The notes below the pieces were generated by a model. The model worked only from the letters and a program-made list of their open reading frames with translations, was not told where the DNA came from and did no database searches. Shown one piece after another: positions 17,302-25,691 of a stretch of 64,000 bases of DNA (positions are counted from its first letter, which is position 1; the number at the start of each line of letters is the position of its first letter). Origin of the DNA: Nonomuraea sp. SYSU D8015 (GTDB lineage: Bacteria; Actinomycetota; Actinomycetes; Streptosporangiales; Streptosporangiaceae). Location: the NCBI RefSeq assembly GCF_008065375.1, contig NZ_VJYI01000004.1:434001-498000 (forward strand). Reading direction: 5' to 3'. The position numbers and the translations under genes were made by a program.

Positions 17302-17796
17302 CTACCGGCGCACGTGCAGGCGTACGACGGCAGGGGCCTCGTCGTCGCGGACCTCGCGGCGGATCCTGCCGACGATGTCCTGGTCCAGCTTGCTCACCAC
17401 CGCCCCCACGTCCGCCGTCGACGGGCAGGTGACGTTGATGCGCAGGCCGTCCTCGCCGACCCGCACCCCTGCCCGGCCCAGCCCTTCGACGCCCTTGAGG
17501 CCGACGAACAGCATGGCGGTGCCCGTGCCGTCCCGCACGGCCCGGCGGCCCCAGCCGAGGCAGATCAGCAGCCAGCGGAGGGCGGTCAGGGACAGCAGGA
17601 GCAGGGCCAGGGCCACGGCCCACAGCGGCCAGGGCTCGGCGGCCAGGGCGCGGGACACGTGGGGTGGGAGGATCTTGGTGTTCGGGGGCAGGTCGAAGAG
17701 GCGGTCGTGGCCGCGGAGCCAGACGTACGCGCCCAGGGCCGCCAGCGTGCCGCCGACGATGGCCAGGCCGATGCGGTTGCCGATGTACTGACGCAT
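17302..17796 (-). CDS. AmaP-like membrane protein (Asp23-associated)
   Basis: The 164-residue protein has two transmembrane helices (about 10-27 and 58-77) and a C-terminal domain like the AmaP anchor of alkaline-shock (Asp23) systems (GLRINVTCPSTADVGAVVSKLDQDI). In firmicutes AmaP tethers Asp23 to the membrane. No Asp23 gene is adjacent here. ATG 17796 overlaps the stop of a 9-codon frame created by a tandem duplication (TGATG), so translation may depend on reinitiation from upstream. Confidence 0.6.
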   Translation of the reverse strand: MRQYIGNRIGLAIVGGTLAALGAYVWLRGHDRLFDLPPNTKILPPHVSRALAAEPWPLWAVALALLLLSLTALRWLLICLGWGRRAVRDGTGTAMLFVGLKGVEGLGRAGVRVGEDGLRINVTCPSTADVGAVVSKLDQDIVGRIRREVRDDEAPAVVRLHVRR

Positions 17797-17839
17797 CACA
17801 CGCTCCGTCGGATGTACTGGCGCATCACACGCTCCGTCG
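17782..17839. repeat. 29-base tandem duplication across the AmaP-like start
   Basis: Units 17782-17810 and 17811-17839 match at 28 of 29 positions. Each carries an ATG (17796 and 17825 on the minus strand). The duplicated copy encodes MRQYIRRSV and stops at TGATG, overlapping the real start. One step further upstream a 7-codon frame (MPARRSV from 17848) ends on the 17825 ATG in the same way. Confidence 0.9.
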
Positions 17840-17847
17840 GGCCGGCA

Positions 17848-18447
17848 TCACAGGCCCCTCCTGCGCAGGCGTACCACGACCTCGCCCGTGCCGAGCGTGC
17901 CCACGCCGGCCAAACGGTCGCCGACCGCGTTGCCGACCTGCCTGAGCATCGAGCCGGAGCTCTCCGCCGCGGTCACGACGGTGACCTCGATCGTGCGCCT
18001 GCGCAGGCCTACCTGGGCCTTGTCGACGTCCGGCACCTGCTGGGCGGCGGCGCGGAGGGTGCGGCGGAGCCCGGTGCGGGTGATGCCGATGACGATCAGC
18101 GGGTCGGAGGTCTGCACCGGCACCAGGCGGCAGCGGCCGGGCACGACGGCGAGCAGCAGCATCAGCGCGCCCGCGCCCGCCGTCACCAGGGCGGCCGTGG
18201 AGGCCTCCGGCCACGTGGTCTCGCTCGCGAGCTCGACGAGCTCGTTCACGGGGACCCAGCCGAGCGGGTGTCCGAGCAGCGCCGACACCACCTCGGCCGC
18301 GGTCGCCCCGAGCCCGGCCGTGAGCGCGAGCGACACGACGGCGCCCGGGAGGGTACGCGCCGGCCTGAGCACCTTGCTCGCCCGGCGCAGCCCGGTGTGC
18401 TGCGCGGTGGCGGGGGCCCCGGGCATCAGCTGCTGAAGCATGGTCAT
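17848..18447 (-). CDS. DUF6286 family membrane protein
   Basis: The 199-residue protein has two hydrophobic helices (about 35-60 and 85-105) and a C-terminal alpha/beta region rich in Arg (GLRRTLRAAAQQVPDVDKAQV). In Streptomyces, DUF6286 genes sit next to AmaP and Asp23/Gls24 genes, and AmaP follows here. The role is unknown but probably cell-envelope stress. ATG 18447 or 18441 could be the start; neither has a clear ribosome binding site. Confidence 0.6.
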   Translation of the reverse strand: MTMLQQLMPGAPATAQHTGLRRASKVLRPARTLPGAVVSLALTAGLGATAAEVVSALLGHPLGWVPVNELVELASETTWPEASTAALVTAGAGALMLLLAVVPGRCRLVPVQTSDPLIVIGITRTGLRRTLRAAAQQVPDVDKAQVGLRRRTIEVTVVTAAESSGSMLRQVGNAVGDRLAGVGTLGTGEVVVRLRRRGL

Positions 18448-18582
18448 CACAACGACAGACGTACATGGGTCCCGCCGGGCCTGAGCCCGCCCTCGCCGCC
18501 GTTTGCCCGAACATTACGGGGAGTCGAACTAATGTGAACCCCGCTCATATTCATTTGCCCCGTATGCCGTTACCCTGCTCAT

Positions 18583-19776
18583 ATGGACGACCGCCAGCGC
18601 TACGACCGCGCCACAGCGGCCCTGGAGCCGCCGTTCGCGATCCTCGATCTGGCGGCCATGCGCGCCAACGCGGCCGAGCTCGTACGGCGGGCCGCGGGCA
18701 AGCCGATCCGGGTGGCGAGCAAGTCGGTACGCTGCCGCCCGGTGCTCGAACGCGTCCTCGCCACGGACGGCTTCCGCGGGATCATGGCCTTCACGCTCCC
18801 CGAGGCGCTGTGGCTGTCCGGCCACGGCTTCACCGACATCCTGGTGGCCTATCCGACGGCCGACCGGCACGCCCTCGCGGCGCTGGCCGGCGACCCGGCC
18901 GCGGCCGGGCAGGTCACGGTGACCGTCGACTCCACAGCCCACCTGGACTTCATCGAGGCGGCCGTGGCCTCGGCGCGCTCACGCGCCGAGATCCGGGTCT
19001 GCATGGACCTCGACGCCGGATATGTCGCCTTCGGTGGGAGATTTCGGGCGGGCGCCCTCCGGTCGCCCATCCGCGAGCCCGACCAGGCCGCCGACCTGGC
19101 CGCGGCCATCGCCAAGCGGCCCGGCTTCCGGCTGGTGGGGCTGCTGGCGTACGAGGCCCAGATCGCCGGGGTCGGCGACGCCCCGCAGGCGAACCCCGCC
19201 TACGCCCGCGCCGTCCGCCTCATGCAGTCGCGGTCCGCACGCGAGCTCGTGGTCCGGCGCGGCCGCATCGTGAACGCCGTCCGCCAGATCACGGACCTGG
19301 AGTTCGTCAACGGCGGCGGCACCGGCTCCATCGAGGGGACCGTGCGCGAGAAGGCGATCACGGAGGTGGCCGCGGGCTCCGGCCTGTTCCATCCCCGGCT
19401 GTTCGACTTCTACCGCCGCTTCTCCGGTCACCCGGCCGCGTTGTTCGCGCTGCCGGTGGTGCGCCGGCCGAACCCGGACACCGTGACCGTCCTCGGCGGC
19501 GGCTATCTGGCCTCCGGGCCGGCCGTGCCGAGCCGGCTGCCGCAGCCATACCTGCCCGTCGGCCTGCGCTACGCGCCCGAGGAGGGCGCGGGCGAGGTGC
19601 AGACGCCGCTGCTCGGCCAGGCGGCCCAGGACCTGCGGATCGGCGACCGCGTGTGGTTCAGGCACGCCAAGGCGGGCGAGCTGTGCGAGCGCTTCGACGC
19701 CCTGCACCTCGTCGAGGGCGACACCCTCGTGGAGTCGGCGCCCACGTACCGAGGCGAGGGCAAGACCTTCCTGTGA
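18583..19776 (+). CDS. PLP-dependent alanine-racemase-fold enzyme (amino acid deaminase/aldolase)
   Basis: The 397-residue protein matches the family annotated amino acid deaminase/aldolase, related to D-threonine aldolase. The PLP lysine is in VASKSVRC (residue 46 region), on the first strand of the TIM barrel. FVNGGGTGS binds the PLP phosphate, and a C-terminal beta domain ends with HLVEGDTLVES. Substrate is unknown; cleavage or deamination of a D-hydroxy amino acid is likely. It stands alone between convergent neighbours. Confidence 0.82.
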   Translation: MDDRQRYDRATAALEPPFAILDLAAMRANAAELVRRAAGKPIRVASKSVRCRPVLERVLATDGFRGIMAFTLPEALWLSGHGFTDILVAYPTADRHALAALAGDPAAAGQVTVTVDSTAHLDFIEAAVASARSRAEIRVCMDLDAGYVAFGGRFRAGALRSPIREPDQAADLAAAIAKRPGFRLVGLLAYEAQIAGVGDAPQANPAYARAVRLMQSRSARELVVRRGRIVNAVRQITDLEFVNGGGTGSIEGTVREKAITEVAAGSGLFHPRLFDFYRRFSGHPAALFALPVVRRPNPDTVTVLGGGYLASGPAVPSRLPQPYLPVGLRYAPEEGAGEVQTPLLGQAAQDLRIGDRVWFRHAKAGELCERFDALHLVEGDTLVESAPTYRGEGKTFL

Positions 19777-19789
19777 GGCCGGCCAGTCG

Positions 19790-20119
19790 TCAGCGGCGCC
19801 GGCGGCGCCGCCAGAGCACGATGGCCGCCCCCACGGCCAGCACCGCGCCCACCGTGATCAGCACGGGCGCCAGGTCGGGCCGCTCCTCCTCCCACACCCG
19901 CTCGGTGTCGGGGCCGTAGTCGACCGGCTTGGGCGTGACCCCGAGGGCATCGCCCACGGACGCCACGAAGTGCCCGGCCCTGGTCTTGACGTCGGCCACC
20001 GTACGCTCGGCGACCCGTTTGGGGCTCACCCGGTCGGCAATGGCGTCGACCGTCTGCGCCAACTCCGCGCGCGTGCGCGCGATCCGCCGCTCCAGCTCGT
20101 CGGGATCGGTGTCAGCCAT
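19790..20119 (-). CDS. DUF3618 small membrane protein
   Basis: The 109-residue protein has the DUF3618 opening DPDELERRIARTRAELAQTVDAIADRVSPKRV, a linker, one transmembrane helix (about 86-102) and a short poly-Arg tail on the cytoplasmic side. Function is unknown; the domain often accompanies phage-shock or DUF948-type envelope proteins. ATG 20119 has AGGAGAG upstream. It converges on the racemase-fold gene. Confidence 0.85.
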   Translation of the reverse strand: MADTDPDELERRIARTRAELAQTVDAIADRVSPKRVAERTVADVKTRAGHFVASVGDALGVTPKPVDYGPDTERVWEEERPDLAPVLITVGAVLAVGAAIVLWRRRRRR

Positions 20120-20247
20120 GGCTCTCCTCTCGACCGTTTCGCGTGGCCGCACTGCCCGCTCTGGTCGTGATCAGTCTGTCAGGTCGTCCTACCGCACGGC
20201 ACGGCGGCAGGGCCGGTAAGTTTGCGGGAAGAACTCAGGAGGGCCCC

Positions 20248-20736
20248 GTGACCGAAACCAAGCACCCAGAGACCAAGCTCGCGCCCGGCGACGCCGCGCC
20301 CGAGTTCACGCTCCCCACCGCCGACGGCGGCACCGTCTCCCTCGACACCTACCGCGGCAAGCGGGTGATCCTCTATTTCTACCCTGCCGCCATGACGCCC
20401 GGCTGCACCAAGCAGGCCTGTGATTTCCGCGACAACCTGAGCCGGCTCACGGCCGAGGGTTTCGTGGTGCTCGGCGTGTCGAAGGACAAGCCGGAGAAGC
20501 TGGCGAAGTTCGCCGAGCGCGACGCGCTGACCTTTCCGTTGCTGTCGGACCCCGAGCTGGCCGTCCATCGGGCCTACGGCGCGTACGGCACGAAGAAGTT
20601 GTACGGCAAGGAGGTCGTGGGGGTCCTCCGCTCGACGTTCGTCATCGACGGGGACGGGAAGATCGAGCACGCTCTGTACAACGTGAAGGCGACGGGGCAC
20701 GTGGCCTCGCTGAAGAAAAAGCTGGGCCTGGACTGA
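20248..20736 (+). CDS. bcp: Thioredoxin-dependent thiol peroxidase (peroxiredoxin Q/BCP)
   Basis: The 162-residue peroxiredoxin reduces organic and hydrogen peroxides with thioredoxin. The peroxidatic cysteine is in MTPGCTKQACDFRD (Cys53), and the resolving Cys58 is four residues on, as in Escherichia coli BCP. GTG 20248 is set by a perfect AGGAGGG. It is monocistronic by spacing. Confidence 0.94.
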   Translation: MTETKHPETKLAPGDAAPEFTLPTADGGTVSLDTYRGKRVILYFYPAAMTPGCTKQACDFRDNLSRLTAEGFVVLGVSKDKPEKLAKFAERDALTFPLLSDPELAVHRAYGAYGTKKLYGKEVVGVLRSTFVIDGDGKIEHALYNVKATGHVASLKKKLGLD

Positions 20737-20856
20737 CTGATCTGGCCTTTTTGTGCAGGTAAGGGCGCTGTTTCCTGCGGTGAATCTTCCCGACTTCGCC
20801 TCCTGTGAGTGACGACGCCTCTACGATCGGTCGTCGAGGATGACAGGAGGCAAGCC

Positions 20857-21810
20857 GTGTTCCGCGAGCGCAAGCCGAGTGTCCGGTGGGTCCTTCCAGA
20901 GGGGCAGTACAACCCCGTCGTCGGCGATGGGGTGCGGTGGCTCGACTACGAGCGGGCCGCCGAGAGGGACACCGCGTCCGTGCAGGACCGCGGGGCTCCC
21001 GACGCCACGACGACCTTAGAGCCCCTGGACGTGCCGGAGCCCGTGGACGCGCCTGACAGGGGAAGGTCCGGCGACGCGGCGCCACCGGCCGGATCGAGCC
21101 CCGCGCCGTTGAGCGAGGACGACAGTGCTGCCTTGGCCTCCGAGCGGTGGTTCGACGTGCTCGACGCGCCTGCCGAGCGGGTCGCCGAGGGTGACTGGTT
21201 CGACTGGCCACACCGGCCGCCCCGGCTTGCCGAATGCCGGCCGTACGGGGTGCCGGGCGGGCTCGCGCACCCGGATCCGCAGGCGGAGCGGGACCTGATC
21301 GAGGCGTTGCCGCCGGGCTCACGTTTCCCCGACCCGCGCGGCACGTGGATCCGGCTGATCAACGGCGGCGGGCCCGCGGACGACCCGTTCAGGTCCTCCA
21401 ATGCCGCCGACTGCGCGCTGGCCGTGCTGTCCACCTGGCACGGCGAGCCCGCGACGGCTGCGCCCAGGATGCCGGAGTACGACAGGATCGGCCGGCCGCT
21501 GCTCACCGGTGAGCGGGGCAGCACGGCCAGGATCGAGCGGTGGGTGGGCCAGCGCCTGGAGTACGCCGGGCAGGGGCGGCACGCGTACCCGATGATCGCG
21601 CGGCGGCTGCTCGAGGCCGGGCACGGGGCGGGCGCGGTGCTCGTGGTGCGCTGGCCGGGCGGCGGCACCCACGCCTGGAACGCCGTCAACGCCGACGGCG
21701 AGGTGATCTGGATCGACGCGCAGCGGGGGCACATGTCCGTCGAGCCTCCCTACACGACGGTGACCGGGGTGTTCTGCGTGATACTCGACCGGCAGGGGCG
21801 GCCGCGATGA
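20857..21810 (+). CDS. Papain-fold toxin (Tox-PL, glutamine deamidase-type)
   Basis: The 317-residue protein has about 150 residues of Pro/Asp-rich N-terminal sequence without signal peptide or membrane segment. A Tox-PL domain follows. Its papain-like triad is readable as Cys186 (SSNAADCALAVL), His272 (GGGTHAWNAVN) and Asp287 (VIWIDAQRGH). Relatives in polymorphic toxins deamidate glutamines on target proteins. GTG 20857 has ACAGGAGG 6 bases upstream. Its stop overlaps the next start (ATGA), and the neighbour looks like an immunity protein. The N-terminus carries no recognisable secretion module. Confidence 0.75.
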   Translation: MFRERKPSVRWVLPEGQYNPVVGDGVRWLDYERAAERDTASVQDRGAPDATTTLEPLDVPEPVDAPDRGRSGDAAPPAGSSPAPLSEDDSAALASERWFDVLDAPAERVAEGDWFDWPHRPPRLAECRPYGVPGGLAHPDPQAERDLIEALPPGSRFPDPRGTWIRLINGGGPADDPFRSSNAADCALAVLSTWHGEPATAAPRMPEYDRIGRPLLTGERGSTARIERWVGQRLEYAGQGRHAYPMIARRLLEAGHGAGAVLVVRWPGGGTHAWNAVNADGEVIWIDAQRGHMSVEPPYTTVTGVFCVILDRQGRPR

Positions 21811-22076
21811 ACCTGGATCAGGCGAGGGCGCTGGCTGAGGAATACTTCAACGGGGTGCGGCCGCCGCACGAGGCGCTGCCGGTAGGTGTCTTCGGGTTCC
21901 ATGACGGATATGTCGCCTGGGTGCGGGAGCTCGATGCCGACGATCCCGGCACGCTGCCGGAGACGGTGGGCGGCGGGTGCATCGTGATCGACAGGGCCAC
22001 CGGCGAGGTGGTGGCCCGGCCGCTCCTCGACCCGGAGACGGTCGCCGAGCTGTGGCCGGGCCCCATGCCGCGATGA
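21807..22076 (+). CDS. Imm35/YrhB-like immunity protein
   Basis: The 89-residue acidic protein follows the Imm35 (YrhB) pattern: an N-terminal helix (ARALAEEYFNG), the strand pair GVFGFHDGYVAWVREL, then GGGCIVIDRATGEVVARP. It starts inside the stop codon of the papain-fold toxin gene, the coupling expected of a toxin-immunity pair. It probably binds and blocks the toxin in the cytoplasm. The family call rests on pattern memory alone. Confidence 0.6.
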   Translation: MNLDQARALAEEYFNGVRPPHEALPVGVFGFHDGYVAWVRELDADDPGTLPETVGGGCIVIDRATGEVVARPLLDPETVAELWPGPMPR

Positions 22077-22175
22077 CGGTGCCGTCCTCTATGCCGGGCC
22101 CTGCGCCCTCATGACGGTGCCGTCCTCTAGGCGGGCCCTGCGCCCTCTGACGGTGGCATCTCATAAGGCGGGGCC
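22073..22175. repeat. Short tandem repeat downstream of the immunity gene
   Basis: Units 22073-22110 and 22111-22147 (38 and 37 bases) are nearly identical, with a third degenerate copy to about 22175. Each begins ATGACGGTGCCGTCCTCT and ends GGGCCCTGCGCCCTC. The first unit starts at the stop codon of the immunity gene. A hairpin GGGCGTC/GACGCCC (22197-22220) follows. No gene lies between here and 22343. Confidence 0.8.
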
Positions 22176-22342
22176 GTCGGCCGATGACGGAGGGCCGGGC
22201 GTCGCCCCCATAAGACGCCCGACCGCCCTGGCACGGCGTGCGGGCTGCGGGGGTGACAGTCCGGGGCAGCTCGCGCCGCCGGGTTGCGCTCCCTCTATCC
22301 GCGTTTTTCGGATTTATGCGTCTTGGGAGCCCTTCGTCCGGC

Positions 22343-24832
22343 TCACCCGATGGCGAGGGCACCGACGATCGAGGCCCGCGCCGCACGCCGGGCCGGCAGC
22401 ACGGCGGCCACCACGCCGGCCACTCCCGACAGCGCCACGAACAGCACGACCTGCGGCACCGGCACCGACAGCACGGCCCCGTCCAGCATCGACATCACGG
22501 CCGCCCACCCGTACGCCAGTCCGAGCACCACCCCGACCAGCGCCCCGATCAGCCCCAGCACCAGCGCCTCGATCGACAACATCCGGCGCAGCTGCGGCCG
22601 GGTCAGCCCGAGCGCCCGCAGCAACGCGGACTCCCTGGTGCGTTCGTGGACCGACAGCGACAGCGTGTTCGCGATGCCCAGCAACGAGATCAGGATCGCC
22701 AGTCCCAGCAGCCCGGTGATGATCATGAGCAGCATGTCCAGGGTCTCGTCGAACTGGCCGCGTACCTCGGTGGAGCTGGCCAGCTGGACCGTCGGATAGG
22801 CGGCGATGGCCGCCTCCACCACCTGGCGGGCCCGGTCGGGTGGCACGCCGTCCCGGATGTTGATCAACACGGTGGTGTCGGGCACCTCGTCGAAGTACGT
22901 GTCGAACGGCCGCTCGGCCACGGTAAGAGCGGGCAGCGAGGAGTTGGTCCCGTTCAGCACGGCGACCACCCGCAGCGGCACGGTCCCGGCCCGCTCCGTC
23001 GTGACCCGCACGGTGTCGCCGACCCTCACCCCCAGTTTTTCTGCCGCGTGGTCGAGCAGCGCCACCTGGCCCTCGGCCAGCCCGGACATGGACCCGGCGA
23101 CGACCTCAGGGGTGACCGTTCCGTGGAAGGTGCCGATGTCGTAGCCGTGGCCCGCCACCTTGGCCGGGGTCTCGCGGATCTGCAGGACCGAGGCCAGCTC
23201 CGGTTCGCCGCGCAGCTCATCGGCGACCGAGCGGGGCACCCCGGCCTCGCGCCCCTGCGCGGCCAGCATGTAGTCCACGGGGAACTGCTCGTCGAGCTTG
23301 GTCCACACGGTCACCCTGGTGGAGGCGCTGAGCACCGAGATCAGCGTCATCAGCGTCACCCCGATCGTGAGCGCCACGGTCGTGGTCGCGGCCCGCCTGG
23401 GGTTGCGCGCGGAGTTGTCCAGCGCCAGGCGCCCCGGCACGCCGAACAGCCGCGCCGGGATCCGGCCCACCGCCGCGCTCAGCGGCCTGACCAGCACCGG
23501 CCCGAGGATCAGCACGGACAGGAACGTCAGCGCGCCACCGGCCATCACCACGAACATCGTGGGCGGCGCGCCGGGCGGCATCCCCCACACGCCGAAGCCG
23601 GTCGTCCCCATCCCGGCCAGCAGGAACAGCGCCGCGAAGCTCCAGCGCAGCGCCCCCGTGCGGAACGTCTGCTCCTCCGCCTGCGTACGCAGTGCCGCCA
23701 CCGGCGGGACCCGCGTGGCCGACCGGGCCGGCAGCAGCGCAGCGCCCACGGTGACCACCAGTCCGACGGCCAGGCCGATGGCGATCGTGACGGGCTCCGG
23801 CGTGACGGCCGCGTCGGTGGGCAACTGGACGTCGAGCGCGCCGAGGACGGCGAGCGCGAGGGCCGCCAGGCCGTACCCGATGGCCACGCCGAGCCCGGCG
23901 GCGATCAGCCCGACCACGACCGACTCCAGCAGGACGGAGCCGAACACCTGCCCCCGCGTGGCGCCGATACACCGCAGCAGCGCCATCTCCCTGGTGCGTT
24001 GCGCGACGAGGATGCCGAACGTGTTGTAGATGACCAGCGCGGCCACCATCATCGCCACGACGCCGAACATCAGCAGTCCCATGGTCAGCGACCGCATCTC
24101 GAACCCCGCCGCCTTGGCCAGGTCGGCGGCCAGCTCCTCACCGGTCTTGACCACGGCCGCGCCCCCGGCGGCCGCCGCCACGGCCTGCTTCAGCCCGGGG
24201 GCGGCTCCCGCGACGTCGATCTCGTCGTACCCCTTCACGCCGGTCATCCGCTGCGCGGTCGCCGTGGTGAAGCCCACCACGCCGGTGTAGGCCAGCTCCT
24301 GGTCGACGCCGGGGTCGAGCAGCCCGACGAGCGTGAACGTGTGCTCGCGCTGCCTGCCGTCGAGCACGGTGATCGTGTCGCCGAGCCGGAAGCCCTCCCT
24401 CTTGGCGGTGTTCTCGTCGAGCACGGCGGCCTGGTCGTCGGTGCCCGGGCCGCTGCCGGCGACGATCGTGCTGCGGTCCAGCGGCCCGCGGACGATGGAG
24501 ACGGCCGTGGTGGGCACGCTGCCGACGGCCTTGCCGTCCTTGCCGAGCAGTGGCGCGGGCGCCCGGACCAGGCCCTGCGCCTCGGTCACGCCCGCGACGG
24601 CGCGTACGCGTGCCAGGATCTCCTCGGACAGGACGCCGTCGGGGTCCTTCGGCAGCACGGCCACGTCGACCTTGTCCGCATCGGCCGTGACCCGCTCGGT
24701 GAACCCCGCCTGAATGGTGTCGTTGAGCACGAACGTGCCCGCGATGAACCCCACCCCCAGCATGATCGCCACTGAGGTGAGCAGCAGCCGGAGGCGGTGT
24801 GCGCGCAGCCCGGCCAGCGCCGTCTTCAGCAC
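22343..24832 (-). CDS. ABC transporter permease (FtsX/MacB type)
   Basis: The 829-residue protein has the two-module layout of large FtsX permeases. An N-terminal helix (MLKTALAGLRAHRLRLLLTS) precedes a large extracellular domain. Three helices with a conserved LVIYNTFGILVAQRTREMALLRCIGAT loop follow, then a central helix pair. A second extracellular domain and three C-terminal helices carry the matching LGIANTLSLSVHERTRESALLRALGLT loop. It pairs with the ATPase 4 bases upstream and probably exports lipids, peptides or an antibiotic. Confidence 0.92.
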   Translation of the reverse strand: MLKTALAGLRAHRLRLLLTSVAIMLGVGFIAGTFVLNDTIQAGFTERVTADADKVDVAVLPKDPDGVLSEEILARVRAVAGVTEAQGLVRAPAPLLGKDGKAVGSVPTTAVSIVRGPLDRSTIVAGSGPGTDDQAAVLDENTAKREGFRLGDTITVLDGRQREHTFTLVGLLDPGVDQELAYTGVVGFTTATAQRMTGVKGYDEIDVAGAAPGLKQAVAAAAGGAAVVKTGEELAADLAKAAGFEMRSLTMGLLMFGVVAMMVAALVIYNTFGILVAQRTREMALLRCIGATRGQVFGSVLLESVVVGLIAAGLGVAIGYGLAALALAVLGALDVQLPTDAAVTPEPVTIAIGLAVGLVVTVGAALLPARSATRVPPVAALRTQAEEQTFRTGALRWSFAALFLLAGMGTTGFGVWGMPPGAPPTMFVVMAGGALTFLSVLILGPVLVRPLSAAVGRIPARLFGVPGRLALDNSARNPRRAATTTVALTIGVTLMTLISVLSASTRVTVWTKLDEQFPVDYMLAAQGREAGVPRSVADELRGEPELASVLQIRETPAKVAGHGYDIGTFHGTVTPEVVAGSMSGLAEGQVALLDHAAEKLGVRVGDTVRVTTERAGTVPLRVVAVLNGTNSSLPALTVAERPFDTYFDEVPDTTVLINIRDGVPPDRARQVVEAAIAAYPTVQLASSTEVRGQFDETLDMLLMIITGLLGLAILISLLGIANTLSLSVHERTRESALLRALGLTRPQLRRMLSIEALVLGLIGALVGVVLGLAYGWAAVMSMLDGAVLSVPVPQVVLFVALSGVAGVVAAVLPARRAARASIVGALAIG

Positions 24833-24836
24833 GTCC

Positions 24837-25580
24837 TCACGCCCTTTCCAGCTTCACGAGCGTGTCCAGCACGGATTGCGGCGTCGGCGCCGTGATCTCG
24901 GTGACCAGCTCGCCGTCGCGCAGGAATATCACGCGGTCGGCGTACGAGGCCGCCACCGGGTCGTGCGTGACCATGACGATGGTCTGGTGCAGCTCGCGTA
25001 CCGACGTGCGCAGGAAGGAGAGGACCTCGGCGCCGCTGCGCGAGTCCAGGTTGCCCGTCGGCTCGTCGGCGAAGATCACCTGGGGCTTGCTGATCAGCGC
25101 CCTGGCCACGGCCACGCGCTGCTGCTGTCCGCCGGACAGCTCGGTCGGCCGGTGCGCGAGCCGGTCCCGCAGCCCCACCGTGTCGACGACCAGGTCGAAG
25201 AGCGCCGGGTCGGCCTGGCGGGCGGAGATGTCCAGCGGCAGGCGGATGTTCTGCTCGGCGGTCAGCGTGGGCAGCAGGTTGAACGCCTGGAAGACGAATC
25301 CGATCCGTTCACGGCGCAGCAGCGTGAGCTGCCGGTCGTTGAGCCCGGTCAGCTCCACGTCGCCGATGCGCACGGTGCCCGAGGTGGCGGTGTCGAGCCC
25401 GGCCAGGCAGTGCATCAACGTGGACTTGCCCGAGCCGGACGGGCCCATGATGGCGGTGAACGCCCCGGTCTGGAAGGCCACGTCCACCCCGCGGAGGGCG
25501 TGCACGGCGGCGTCGCCCTGGCCGTACACCTTGGTCAGATTCGTGGCCACCACGGCGGGCGGGGCCTGGGTGAGCGTCAC
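24837..25580 (-). CDS. ABC transporter ATP-binding protein (MacB/LolD type)
   Basis: The 247-residue ATPase has Walker A GPSGSGKS, Q-loop FVFQAFNLLPTLTAEQNI, signature LSGGQQQRVAVARAL, Walker B VIFADEPTGNLDS and a switch His in MVTHDP. It energises the FtsX-type permease encoded next. GTG 25580 is chosen because AGGAG lies 5 bases upstream; GTG 25586 overlaps that site. An inverted repeat lies in its promoter region, and a two-component system is encoded upstream on the same strand. Confidence 0.93.
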   Translation of the reverse strand: MTLTQAPPAVVATNLTKVYGQGDAAVHALRGVDVAFQTGAFTAIMGPSGSGKSTLMHCLAGLDTATSGTVRIGDVELTGLNDRQLTLLRRERIGFVFQAFNLLPTLTAEQNIRLPLDISARQADPALFDLVVDTVGLRDRLAHRPTELSGGQQQRVAVARALISKPQVIFADEPTGNLDSRSGAEVLSFLRTSVRELHQTIVMVTHDPVAASYADRVIFLRDGELVTEITAPTPQSVLDTLVKLERA

Positions 25581-25633
25581 ATTCACTCCTTGTCGCGGAT
25601 GCTCGAAATACGCGACTCACGCTAGGAGTGGAA

Positions 25634-25666
25634 AAGTCCCGATCCATGGGCCCTGAGGAGGGACTT
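25634..25666 (-). promoter_or_regulatory. Inverted repeat upstream of the ABC exporter
   Basis: The arms AAGTCCC (25634-25640) and GGGACTT (25660-25666) are perfect, 19 bases apart, and lie about 55 bases upstream of the ATPase start. This is the position for a site of the adjacent NarL-type response regulator. Confidence 0.4.
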
Positions 25667-25691
25667 CTCGTAGGACTCCAGATGACCCCGG

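Noticed and set aside
22238..24775. 845-codon plus-strand frame opposite the FtsX permease
   Set aside because: Composition is His/Arg/Gln-rich nonsense typical of GC-rich antisense frames, while the minus strand encodes a complete permease with matched repeats.
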